A stretch of 64,000 nucleotides of DNA from Lethocerus indicus (lineage: Eukaryota > Arthropoda > Insecta > Hemiptera > Belostomatidae): NCBI GenBank assembly GCA_019843655.1, contig JACDQD010000008.1, positions 15,720,442 to 15,784,441 on the forward strand, in the 5' to 3' direction. Made by a program: the position numbers and the translations under genes. The notes beneath the pieces are model-generated. The model was not told the origin of the DNA and ran no database searches. It was given only the letters and a program-made list of their open reading frames with translations. This document shows, one piece after another, positions 26,052 to 38,800 of the stretch (the first letter of the stretch is position 1; each line of letters opens with the position of its first letter).

Positions 26052-26096
26052 GGAATGCTAACGACGACGGGGAGAGCGTCGAAACCGGTCTATTTT
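26052..26096 (+). ncRNA. Hammerhead-ribozyme-like motif (degenerate)
   Basis: The order of elements resembles a type I hammerhead. They are CTAACGA (26058-26064; consensus CTGANGA with one change), an extra C, stem II GACG/CGTC (26066-26069 with 26077-26080), GAAA (26081-26084), then CC GG TC with the canonical GUC cleavage triplet (26088-26090). Flanks GGAATG and TATTTT can pair as stem I if GU pairs are allowed. Stem III is only ACC/GGT without a loop, as in minimal hammerheads of Penelope-like elements. The core substitution and extra base suggest a decayed copy. Confidence 0.35.
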
Positions 26097-28657
26097 AGGA
26101 CCAAATAGGCCAGTTGAGGATAGGAAATCGCGCGAGTGGTCAGGAGAATTTACAATGAGCCGCCCTCGCGTCGATTCCAAGTTTTAAATTTAGTTTGAAT
26201 AATACTTTCGGGAGTATGACCCATCCATAAAAAATTCCGCTCTTGGTGGGAAATTTTTAACGTAAATTCAAACAGTCTTCGAACCATTTTCGAACGTTTT
26301 GAGTTGGATTGACATTTCTTAACGTAAATGAACGAATGGAATAAAATGCAAGTACATAGCAAATGTCGCGACTACTGATATACGGCAGACTCGTAGACTT
26401 CATCATAAATATCACGAAGTTACCATATTACGATTAATTCAAACATTTAATCGTATTATTATTTTATTTCATATCAGTGATAATATATTTTCTGCGGCTA
26501 TTTGAAAATTGTACTTCATTTCGTCGTCAAATTCATTTCCATACATTCGATGAGTTAGATTCACGCTCTTGGCCATGACCATGGCCTCTATTGCATTAAT
26601 TTATATTTTGTTCCTTTTAAGCAATATTTTGAGTAATGTACTGAACCGCACACAAGGAGTTCATACTAGTCGAACCTAATAAAGCCTAATTAGGCCCACA
26701 GGCCTTCTGTGTGTCATACTTTCGTTACTTAGATCAAAAAGTCCTTTTTATTCTTAAAATGTGCAGGTTCTTAAAAGTCCTCCTTTACCCCCCTTAATCA
26801 ATACATTCCTTGCCAAAACACCCTGTACCACACTGTCTGTCAATATAATTCGTAAAGTAAACCTTTCTCCAACTTTACGCGACAAATTGTATCATTTATA
26901 TTATATATTAGCGAAAGCCCTGGCGATATTATACTGCCATTCAATTAGGAAACGCGACCTTTGTTCGACATTGAAATAAATAAGAAACACTTTAGCGAGT
27001 AGAGTATAATGCGCCACCGAGTATTATTGTACTAATTGTTGTGGAAGAATAGTTTCTGATTTCGTTAACACCCCGGGAACTTGTTAATGACTGCTCGGTT
27101 ATGCAAGTTATATATATGTTTGTCTAAACCAGATGTGTTGTCTTTCAACCGATGTGCAGCGGCACACTTAATTAAATAATTTTCGAAAGTACATATTACA
27201 ATTTAAACCCACTTAATTTGATTATAAATTCTACCTCGCGATAAAGATATTCTGATATTCAGATATCTCATGAAGTTTTATTTTAAATTGAAAATAAAAA
27301 AATTGTAAGCTATTTATTATTAACCTTACCACAACTGGATATTTATTTTTGTGTGTTAATAAATACGCCGTGGATGTTTTAATATGTGGAAAAACACAGT
27401 TCTAAACCTGCATTGTTTGGAGCAGTAGACCGGTCTTGATTGGATAGGAATAGAATCGAAACAGCCAAAACCCCGACAATGTCTTAACGTTCTCTTAATT
27501 TCTATATGAATTGAAGGCAGCTTCATATCCTGCGATCGATCACTCGGCTAGGGGCAGCAACCACGTGACGATTGGAGTTGATGACGGATGCGATCACTCG
27601 GTTGCACGTGAATTATGATATGCGGAATACCTTTGATGCACGTAAGGTCGTGCGTCTGATTATAAACGCGTTTTAAACTTCAAGGTCTCCGAACTTCGGC
27701 TCTAGGGCCTGGCTAACGGCATTAGTGCAGTTTAAACCTCACCTTCCCTCTAAATCCTTCCCTTCGGCTGGCCCTACTAATGAGATCAATGTGGTAAGCG
27801 TCCATTTATGGCATTAGCGAATAAGCAATTCAATACTGCAGTTATTCAGGAAATTAATTACACGTAATGTCTCTATTCCATCGAGAACTGCATCGTCATT
27901 TTTTATATAAGCGCTTCCTGACGCTATTACTGTGTGTTCTATTTTGTCGATGGCAGGAACCATCGCTCTGTGTTCTCCAGAGAGGACACATTAATTCAAC
28001 TGAACCGCGTTGTTAAATATTCAAAACCCTTAGACCCGGGAAGACCCGACCGATATCAAATACCTACATGAAACACTAGTCAAACGGTGTCGCAACTACA
28101 AGAAACAAATAATAGACTGTGTCATATCCAACAAGACATGATGCCATTTTGCATCCACAAATTGCGTTGGACCATCTGCGGCCTCTGTAATAGTCCGCTT
28201 GCCGAACTCCGAATACCAACATATAAAAACAAACCCGAAGTGCATAGAATGCTTAATACAATTTCTTGATTCTCCGGTGGGAAAACACAACACGAAATAC
28301 GTGTAAAATAAAGATGGGAAAAGTCTCGGCCTAATTAGTTTGCGGATGTCCTCAATATCTTTTTTGTCTTTGTTGGCGGGCGTCACTCAGCGCGATGATG
28401 AAGCCGCGGGGGGGACAGGTACAGGCCCACCTTGTCAAGGCCGGCATTGGTTCTGCGCACTCCTTCTTCACGCCAAATCTGACCCTTCAGCTAATCTTAT
28501 TTAATAGCCACCAACATCGGGGGCTATCCATTTCACCGCCCGCTTGGCCAATCTTCGCCATTTCCATTCATTTTATTTTTCAAACCCGCACTTATCGGCA
28601 CTATTCTGCTCGTGGTCATCACGCGTTTGTATGTAGCCATCACGTGGTTCCTCATAT

Positions 28658-28659
<2 letters not shown>

Positions 28660-28693
<34 letters not shown>
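28660..28693. repeat. (TC)n microsatellite
   Basis: An uninterrupted TC run of about 17 units lies in a pyrimidine-rich stretch. On the other strand it is a GA repeat, the kind bound by GAGA-type factors in insects, and a good splice donor (28944) follows about 250 bp downstream. A promoter role is only a suggestion. Confidence 0.95.
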
Positions 28694-28694
<1 letters not shown>

Positions 28695-29942
28695 ACACTC
28701 TTTTCTCTCTCACACACACTGCATTCATACGCATACTACTTCCCTCCCCTTCGTCACAACCCCCTACCCCGCTATTTCTCTTATCACCGGTGTCAGTCCT
28801 CTAGTCTACCATTCGATAGGGTTGTACCCGCTTCTCTTTAATGTCTTAATTCTCCGTCACATGTTCAAGTGTGGATTTCCTCGTAGTAATTGTCGTAGCC
28901 TTTCTGATCCTGTCCTCGATTAAACTCTACAGATATTACTCAGGTGAGTTCAATAATTTGATTGACTTATCAGCCTCCCTCATCGACTAGACGTTATATA
29001 TGTTTTATATTACCGATGTGTGGTATTATAACATTTTCGTGATATTTCGGTATTCATATTTCTCCGACGTTATTGAAAACCTGAACTGAAAACACTGTTC
29101 ATTTCATTCTGCGGGGTACGAATTCTTAGTTTGTAGGAAATTGGTTGAGTTAATGAAACTATTGAGAACTGAAAATGCATCGAAATCATTCTTCCAATTT
29201 CTTGTTAAATGATATCAGTACATTCGTTTAATGTATTACTTACATACATATATTATGTATTTTATCAATTATTTTTTATATTATTGATTTATGTAAACGA
29301 TTAAATTATTCATTGAGTATATTATATTAAAATGTATTAATTCGTTTAGTTTACTCATATTCATTACTTGCATTACCACAATGCATATATATTTAGTTAT
29401 AAATTGGTTCCTTTGTTTCTTTGCGGAGCCTAATAACCCCCAATTCCGATTCAATGTCGTTCAGTGGTGTAGAAAGAGAGAAGAATGCCGGAAAAAATGT
29501 AAGCATGTCGAAATCGGTCCTAATGTTTCTCAGGTTTTCTTGCTGTAGAAGAATTGGATCAAATCAGAATCTATTAATCAGATTAGAAACTAAGCGAGGG
29601 CAGATTGAAAAATGGTAGTTATTATTAATAATTAAAAACACGACCTTGTAAATGGCCGTCAGAATTGCTCGTCGGTTTGTGGAAGATTTCGCTCAATAAT
29701 GAGAATCTTCATGTTTTTGATTCAGTCCGATATCGAATTACCGTCCAAGTTCGCACATTTATATTTCTTTGTTTAGGGAGCGCTTATATTTGCATTAATG
29801 ATGGTGTGTATTATATATGTTCCATTTTTTTACTTGAAAAACCAGGCAGTACAATCTGAACCTCATTTCTGGCGCTACATTTGTGTTTTTAAACTTTACA
29901 AAAATTTACATCAAGATGCGTCTTCTGTTCATGAACGAAAAT

Positions 29943-29964
29943 ACACACACACACACACACACAC
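29943..29964. repeat. (CA)n microsatellite
   Basis: About 11 CA units within the large ACC 5' intron. Simple repeat with no further function visible. Confidence 0.95.
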
Positions 29965-31827
29965 TTGTACTACGCTAACACACGCACTCACGTTATGAAC
30001 CATTGAGTAGGTTAACTGGCTGAGCTTAAAGGTTGTGGAAGACAAAGCGAGTCAAGTATGACTGTCAAATATCAAATCGTACACCCGCGTTTGGAACTAA
30101 CGCGTCATGCCACCGACTTCTTATATTCCTGTTTGAAAAATCATGTCTGCTCTAAATCGTTAGTTTAATCTTTCTACTCGAAAACCAAAAAATGTTTCCT
30201 TTTCCTAACTTAATACTTAATCTAACAGGCACTGATGAAGCCTTATTCCATGCACAGGTTGTTTAAATTGTGTCACATACTAAGTTCTTTGTGCTTACTT
30301 CGTTAGTGCATCCGTTTTGTGCAAATTTAAAAACGTTATTTACGAACGGCGAGATTTTATCACGAACTATTTTTATTGTTTATTTTTTCTGTTGCAGATC
30401 TAAATGATTACACATTAAACGTTTACTTTGGTAAAATTACAATGTAAAAATATGCAATAATGTCTTGTTATCTTCGTGTAATATTAAACGGGATAAATAG
30501 CCGGGCTTTAAATTCGGGAAGCGTGTCAATTATGATCGTGAAACATCATATCATGCGCCTGTAATTCATCAAACTAATGCGTCATGTGACTGGCTAGTTT
30601 ATCACAGTTCAGAGCTGTTTAATATCTCAGGGGTTTTTAATCAGAGGGGGGGGGTTAATATCAGAGGGGCTTTAAAATCTTCTGTAACTTTAGCGTTTTT
30701 GTCAAATCCAATTTTGTTCTACTTTAGCACGGAATGGCATTTTCTCTTCTGACCACAGTTGCCCCCCCTCTTCCTTTTTGACCTTGTATTTCTTTATGTA
30801 TATTCGATTAACGTTGCCCGCACGCCTAAGGCGTTTGCGTAAGAGAGGGAGGAGACATATAGCTGACCACTCGAGGGACTCTAATGCTGGTTTTTAATCA
30901 GACTACCGTCGAATTTCGCCCGTCTGTTTTCAAATTCTCTCTTCCACCATTAGCATTCCAAGTATGCGGGTATCAAAAGATTTGAAAGGTTGAAATCGGT
31001 AGCCGGGCTATAAACGTAACCGTATCAGGCTCCGTAATAAAAGAACATTTGTTGTTAGTTGTTCCATTACTCTTAGTTATATTGTAACGGAATGGACGCT
31101 GCTGAAATGTATATTGTTTCGACCGGTTTCGGATTCTCGCCTTTCCGCCTCGATGCCCCCCACGCATCCCACGCACGGCCCATGTTACAATCGTGAAGTA
31201 ATTTCAGTGAGGCAGAAGCTAAAACACGTCTTCAAAATGGCAAATCCTATTGAAGATGGCGAGGCCTACAACCAGACAAGTCAGAATAATTACATACAAT
31301 TCGAAGAACCTTAGAGGTTTCTTATTCATTGACCATATAACAGAATACGATATGTATAATATAAAGAAGATGACTAACTGTTTGGGGAGAAAAAGAGACT
31401 GAAACATTTCTTTACAGACTCGAGATTGTATCCTAAAATATTAACAAATACTACAATTTCATGTTTTTAAAATTTGATGTATTGGGTTTGGTTTTTGAAA
31501 ATCGTGATTACTTATTGTTTTTTGAATATTTAACCTTATAATTAATGCCCATGCATTATCAACTAAACTTCTGGCCGTTTGACAATAAAAATCGGTTAAT
31601 ACGCTGCTGCTTCGTTGGCTATTGTTCAACAGCGAAGATGGCCGGCCTAGCGACGTGACTCTGCAGTGTCAGACCACTCGTCTCGTACGATAATTTAAAA
31701 ATAAACCATTCGCTTGTGTATACCGCCGCAACTTTAAAACGCTTGAATTATATACGGCCGAACAGCCGCGCCATCTCTCGCCTATTCCCATTCCGCGAGC
31801 CGTGCTCAGTCCATCTATCGGCTGCTG

Positions 31828-31953
31828 TATAAAAGTTTGAGTTTTAAATCCGCGAATCCTACCAGTGGTGCTAATTGGTGAAGAAAAAAAGGGCCCTGGG
31901 TTATATAAGCGAGCGTGGAATATGGTGTGACGGGCTGTGAGGTTGCCAACAAA
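31828..31953 (+). promoter_or_regulatory. Possible TATA promoters with non-coding first exon near the ACC METTSV exon
   Basis: Two TATA-like boxes stand close together: TATAAAAG at 31828-31835 and TATATAAG at 31902-31909. A possible short leader ends at a donor (GTAAGA) at 31954, about 900 bp upstream of the acceptor at 32859. This arrangement would suit a proximal ACC promoter. No transcript evidence is available. Confidence 0.3.
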
Positions 31954-32863
31954 GTAAGATAAGCTATCGAATGGTGCAATAAATATATCTCAATAATGGT
32001 CTCACGTCAGGATCATAAGTTATCGCCATTTCCATTTTTCGCGCCGTTTTTCACTTTCGAACAAAAAAAAACACTTTGCAGATAGCGATTAAAACACCGT
32101 CAAGTTATTTACTGACGTTTGACCTAGTTAACGTGAAGAGCCTTGCTCTGCATTTGACTTATTTCAATTCAAAGTCAAAGTTTCAAAGGCGATAATTTTT
32201 GAAAGAATTCTCAACATCTTAAACCGGCTTAACCGGCTTGGTTTCAGTGTATGATCCATTAATCCCGTGATTTTCCTACTGAAGATGGCGAAAAACCGTG
32301 CCAGATGTCAAACTAATTCTTTCGAATTGACACATTCCCTAAGTCGATTTTGTTCCAGATTTTAAATCGGCTGTACGTAATTCATATTTTTTTATTAATC
32401 AGGTGTAGTGTTATTTCCATTTACTATTGAATTAGTGAAATATCCACAATTACTAGCGCTCTGAAAGTCATGAAATCCTTTGAATATCATAGATCTTGAC
32501 TATTGTTCAGTTACCCGCGGTTCTTAGCATGAGTTACATTACAAATTTGACAGAACATGAAAGCGCTTCAGGGTACATAGAATTGTAGCGATTGGCAGTT
32601 AACTGAAAACAGTCTAGACTTAATTTTTCATTACCTATAAAGTCAACACAGCCTTATCAGCCAGGGGTGGGCATACTGATCGCAACGTGCTAAAGATTAT
32701 CAATATTTTGAGGGATTTGCTTTAAAATGTTATTTTAAATATGCCATTTCTTAAAATGTAAATCTAATAAAAAAACAGAATTGATATCGTTGCTGTATAC
32801 GTCGGTGGTGGTTTTTTTTCTTTGTATGACTCTAATATTATTTATCTCGCCGTTCCAGGTACG

Positions 32864-35800
32864 ATGGAGACGACATCTGTTAACTTCATAGTTGGGGGCG
32901 GCGATAGCGACGACATCGATAACATAGATGAATGCCAGGTGGCCGAACAGGATGAGACCCAGGATATATTTCCGATGGACCCCTACTCGTCCCCGATATC
33001 AAGCGCCCATTCTTCCTACAACAACATGTTCGCTCACGCCGAACGCCGCAAGCGACTCAGGTTGGTTCCAGAACAATGATCCTGTAACAACTCAGTTATT
33101 TCTTTTTTTCGGGATCGAACTGTTGGCAGGACGGTGTTTTATCTTGTTACGGAATCAGCCTTACAATTTATATTCGTGCATCGCTTTGTGCAACGCTTGT
33201 TACTATTTGTAATTTTTAGTGTACCAAAAAAAAAGTTTTGATTTTCGAGAATTTTATTTCGCTATTAATAATAATTATTGCGTTGTAATGAAAATCGCTA
33301 TCTCATCCTAGAAAATAACGAATAACGTGAGATTACAAATTCTATTCTGGCTCTCGTCTATCGCACTGCCCCGGTTTGATTCAGGAATACAGTAAATCGC
33401 CTTTCATTAAATCTGACTTAATAACAAATTTAGTAATATATATCAACATTAAAAATGGAAGCTTGCATTTTTTCCGAGATTTCATACTATAAGCAAAAAT
33501 GTAAAGATATTATATGCGGAACTATTTTCTATGTCTTCCTGGATATTGTTGGCCACCACGAAATTGATCTCCCTGTTGTAATCATACTGGATAATGGTCG
33601 TTGACATCCAATAGTGGCCAATCGTATAATCGAAATATGTGTACGTGCGCCTTATTATAATAGGAACTCCCTTTAACGGGGTCGAAGCGATTTATATTAA
33701 GCCTTTGTTGCCCAACAAGATATGTCTTGAGCAATCCTCTTCGCTCGTGTTACTTGAACCCGTATGTTAGAGTTGAAATCCTCACGTTTCCCCACAGCAG
33801 TGATAAATAGTTGCTCGAAAGCAATGCGATATTCTTCTGGTCAATTATTTCGAAGAGTAAACCTTTTTATATATACAGTCCGTGATTTGAAATATATATT
33901 CGGGGTCTCCGATGTACCGTGAAGAAGAGTGAGGTTTAATACTGGGGCCCTTGTTGCGGGGTACCTGCGGTACTAGTGGGCCCCCTTTTGTCACCGATTT
34001 CGGCGTGAAAGGGTTCAACGACCCGCACGTAGCGTCCTCTCCGTCTCGAATTTCTGTTCCATAGTCTCACAGGATATTAGAAATAAAACTGGATTTATAA
34101 GGCGATGCTCATTCCTTACTACTTGTTCCTCAGACCGATGCATTATAAATAACACTGTATAGATGCGCCAATCCGAAAAAAAGTTTTTTAAAGTGGCGAA
34201 AATATGGGTGGGACGAAGTGGGGTAAATTTTTTACTTTTTACATGTACACAAAATAGATCATTGCATAATGTTTTTTATTAATGTACTTCCTAATATAAT
34301 AATTGTTAATTCCTTTTTACAAAATAATTAAAACTCATCGGAGTAATTACGGATTTCTAGAGGGAAATATTTGTAGGGAGGTGGAGTCAAAGAATTGTAT
34401 TTTTTGAATTAGAGTATTTCAGTTTGATTTAGTGTATACCTTATTCTTTAATTTTGGCCGCTTGTTGTCAAAGAAATTGATTCAACCTTGAAAGAAAAAC
34501 TCATGGAAATTACTATTGCTGGCAATTAAGAAAACCTTAATGGTTACTGTTTTCTGTAATGACAGTGTAAGTTCCTTCAGTCAACAGAGTCGAACACGTT
34601 CCAAGGATTTTTTTTACATTAATTACGCTGTAGTGGAGAGGGGAAATCGCAGCTAAGATGATATTCAAATATTTATCTTTCTTCTGCTGTACAGGCCGCG
34701 CTTATATATGTTTCCTTGCGTGACGTTAAATGCCGACTTTTTAATTGTCCGTAATGAATACAATAGGCCTACGATTTTGGCCCATCTCTCACGACCTTAC
34801 TTCATTACCAATTGTAATCGTTACGCTAATACTTAACGCAATCGAGCCTGGTCCCTACCGGGTTTCAACTTTCGTGCTCCTAGCCGAGGAGAATTTCAAT
34901 CAAGAGGAAAGCACGGATATCCAGTCATACAGTTTCTGTCAAAATTGCAAATTTGAACTCGATCTCGTATTTCCAGGTCTCTTGGCGGTCTTTATTCCCA
35001 AATAAAAATTCAATTAATTGATGAATATGGGGACATTTTTCGATTTAGTTTCCTCTATTGGAAATTTGAAGAACGAAAACAACTTGAATTCTTTGATTCT
35101 TTTTCTTATCAGTATGTCTCAAATAAAGAGTTAAGGGTTAATTCTCAAAGACGGTGCCATAGAAAAGATTGGTAGAAACAATTCTATTATATAGTTTTTT
35201 AAACTCTTTTGAAAATAAAAATGAATTAGGTAAATATTATAGAATCGTTTTTAAGAGGATCAATTACAACGAGGAAACTACGTACTGACCTTATGTTGAG
35301 GATATCTTTTTATTTTTTCCCACAATTGTTGTTGCTGTGGGATTCATATAATGGCATTGTTGTTCATTGTATCTTATTGCACGAATAAAAGTGTACACAA
35401 TGCTTATAAAATATTATTTTAATTCGTCTTACAAAATTAAATATATGAAAACCACACTTAAAAAACTGAAAATTAAATCGGCGTACAAAATCAAATGTAG
35501 ATGAAGCTCGATAAGCTATTTGAAGATTATTATTATTTAAATAAATTAAATAGAATTACATAAATTATTGATTTTCGAATAGTGGATCTTTAACGTAAGG
35601 AGGTTAACAGTTAATTAGTGGGGTTTGCATTATATCACGGTTGGTAATGTCTTTGTAATCTTTCCTGGAGGACCCCCCTCCCAATATTGGAACGTGGCCT
35701 ATTGTGTAACGGAACGGGTTTTTTTTTATTTTGAATTTACCTTCCTCAAATTTAAAACTCGCTTCGTCCCGACGGCTCGTGCGCGCGCGTGCGTGTGCGT

Positions 35801-38800
35801 GCTGCCCGTCCACTTTCACTCAACAATTTCACCGTGTGACGATGTTCACTGTTTTTGTCCTGCGATGTCACTTAACTTCCTGTTAACAAACGCTGGATAC
35901 ATTAGGGAAGGTTTAGAACTGTTTTTTAACTGAGTTTTAGTTAAATACGATTTTATGCGTTTAAAAATGTCCCAGGGGGAGAAGAGCGTGCAGGAATTGT
36001 GCCTTCTAGATAAGTCGTAGATTAACGTAACAACTCGATGTGTATCGGTACGAGACGGCCTCTAATTGTATACTAAAGGAAATCCGTTGCCAATGGAAAC
36101 CGTCGAGTCGTATTGTGTTTACAGCCGTTTCTCAGATACAACCGGTGCGCGAAATATCGCAGGCGCAGTATGGTTCTGTCAGGCACTGTTGCGCAGCGGA
36201 CCCGTCTAATATAACGCGATTCAACAGCAAACATTGTAAATTAACGGCGAACACGGACGTCGCTAATTAACGTTTGACGTGAAATTTTTCCAGCAAACTA
36301 GAACTCTCTCTCTTTTTTTTACCTTCATCTCTTACTTTTGTATTCGCCTCTTTTCTCTAAACAATTATTAAACTGTGGCCTTTCGCAATGTGGAAACAAT
36401 AATATTTTTGTGGTATGGAATTGTGGATCCCTCCCCAATGACGATGGGGATGAGAACAATTACAACGGCTCCATATTATGAATCATAAGGTGTGTTACAT
36501 TCGTGTCTTAATGTCCATTCTAAATTTCCGCCTTACATAACCCTTTGGTTCTTACTCTCCAATAGTATTGGCCACGAACCGGTATCTTTACCGTCTGATT
36601 AGATTTTTATTGCGTTTCCCGAGGGAATCCTATTTCGGATTTGCACACCTGTTTCTGGCTTGTCTTTACTGGGAGCCTTCATAACTATTATGATAAGAAT
36701 TGTTAAGAGAGACCGAACAAACTTAGTATTGTTAACTTTAAAGCCACTAATGTACTTTAAGCGGTAGGTTTTTTCTTTCGTAATATTACTTATATTAAGA
36801 AACATTCATCTTGTCCTGTCCATTGTCTTGACGCTTCTGTCTCTCTTACGTAAGTCGAGTGTTCATATATTCATCTTGTATTAATCCGGCGGTGTTTTTG
36901 TCCCATTAGGAGGTTTTCGCTACCCCGGTCGTTGTTCGTAACCCTGAGTGGTCCCCTCCATCTATCAAATGTTCCTTTTCCGACGCTGTATATCGCAATA
37001 CGCGTTTTGCCGTCTCCCTCCCCGCGGCCCGTTCCTTTCCCTCTGGCCACCGCCTGCCTAGTCCATTCTCCGTTCCTGCCTCCTATTTCCGACTCTCGTT
37101 CTCGCTCTCGTGAGCTACCGTTCCCCTTCCCTCCTTCGGACTCTCGCCAGTTCCCCACTCGGCTTTCGTTTCCATTAACGAATTAGAACCTTTTCAATTT
37201 GAGTACTCGCAGTGGAACCTCGTCTCCCGTCCCCGTCGAACGAGAATAGCCGTACCGTTAAGTGAAACTAAGTTGAGCGCGCCCGACTGTCGTCAGTCCG
37301 CCTTCCGTTATCGCTTGTGCTTATTAGAGTCCATTAGAGTATCGTGTAAAACTGTTCTGTGCGGGGCTCTCTGGAAGACTGGCGCTCCACCGAAGTGGAG
37401 CACTACCGACGTGCCGACTTAGCAGTTGAGTGGGCGGGTGCACTCTGCGGTTGTTGACTCGGCTTTGGAGTGAGCTCGTGGGGGGCCGGCTAATTAGATC
37501 GGGAGCGACGTGCTAGCCGGTGTGTTGCTCAACTAGTGGCCCAAGTCCGAGGAGTCCGAGGTCTGCACCGACTTAGTGGCCTAGTGAATTAGTGGCCGGT
37601 GGGGAGCCGTCCCACCACCGGATTGGCTCCGCTCCCGCATATCCGCTAAGTCAGTCCGCCTCTCGGGCCTCTGGTCCTACAGTCAGTGACAATTGCGTCG
37701 TTGGTGGTGTGGTGTAAGTCGCTCGTCGGTTCCAAGAAGATGATCCAGCGGAGGAACTCGAAGAGATTCGTGTTGAGCGAGATACCTTCGCCGGGCGGGG
37801 ACGATAGCTCGACACCGCCCCCCGGCGGCGGCGCCGAGTCTCCACCGCCCGGAGGTGGCGAAGAACTTACGCCTCGTGTAGCTCCGCCGCCATCCTCTTA
37901 TCAGGATGAGCCTCTTCGGTACAGATACAACTCTCTTCGTTCCCCTTCCGGTATCACGTAAGTTTCTCGGTGAAAACGGTTTCGCTCAGTACACAGTTAA
38001 TGTTGCTTCCTGATATTATCCATGTTTTATTTATTAGTAGTATTGTCCTCAAAATTTCTGCATCTACTTTTCGTACAATTTCCGCAATATACTTACGCCT
38101 AATTTTTTATTGTGCGTATATCTTTCGGGTTATTAGTCACATCTTATCTCAATTACGGTAGCGGGGCTTTGTGAGATGATCGATTCGTTCGGAGTCGTAA
38201 TCTCTTTATCTTTTTAATGTTCATTTCTTATCCGCAATAATCATTCTGTATTGGGAATCTATTTGAGTCGCTAACTCGCGACGGCTAGGAATATCATCAC
38301 TCTCGCGAGTGTCTGTCTCCATTCGTCTATTTACTTTATGTTTTTGGCTGTTCACCATCGTCATCGTCGTGAGTTAATATAGTGATGTAATTAACCGGTG
38401 TCGGCCAGCACTATCACTATATTACTTTATATAATTACGGAAAATCGCGAGAGTGATAATGTTCTATAGCTCCGTCTGCGTTTTCACAAATGCGGGACCT
38501 AACGGTCCTTATTTTCTAACTGTACGCATTCTTTACTCCCTATTCACCATCCTCCTCTTAGTATCCCTCGCCTTCAGTTTGTTAATGTCTGGTAACACGG
38601 GAAAAAAAGACGAAAAACGTTCGAGGAATTATAGTATCGTCTTAAAATGCCGCCTGGTATTACTTACGCTGGAGGTTAGGCAGAATGACAGGGGAATAGA
38701 CACAATAATAATGAAAGGGGCAATTGAAAGAAGGAGGAGGAAGTACAATAGAAATAGAACTAGAACCCAGTCTTGTTCAATATCGCTAACAGGGAATGTA

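Larger units (their letters stand above)
23682..32858. other. Large CpG-rich intron/upstream region of ACC
   Basis: About 9 kb with no supported protein-coding gene on either strand. CpG dinucleotides are frequent, unlike the flanking gene bodies. It contains an inverted-repeat element, hammerhead-like motifs, a CT microsatellite, a CA microsatellite, and several possible first exons with good donors (for example GTGAGT at 28944 and GTAAGA at 31954). Open frames such as 28395-28841 have low-complexity composition and no recognisable family. Confidence 0.5.

Noticed and set aside
28395..28841. 148-codon open frame in the ACC 5' region
   Set aside because: Much of it is the translated TC repeat (serine/leucine run); the rest has no recognisable domain or splice context.
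36871..37186. Open frames on both strands with arginine/glutamate- or proline/serine-rich translations
   Set aside because: They come from a pyrimidine-biased strand upstream of the ACC alternative exon; both translations are low complexity.
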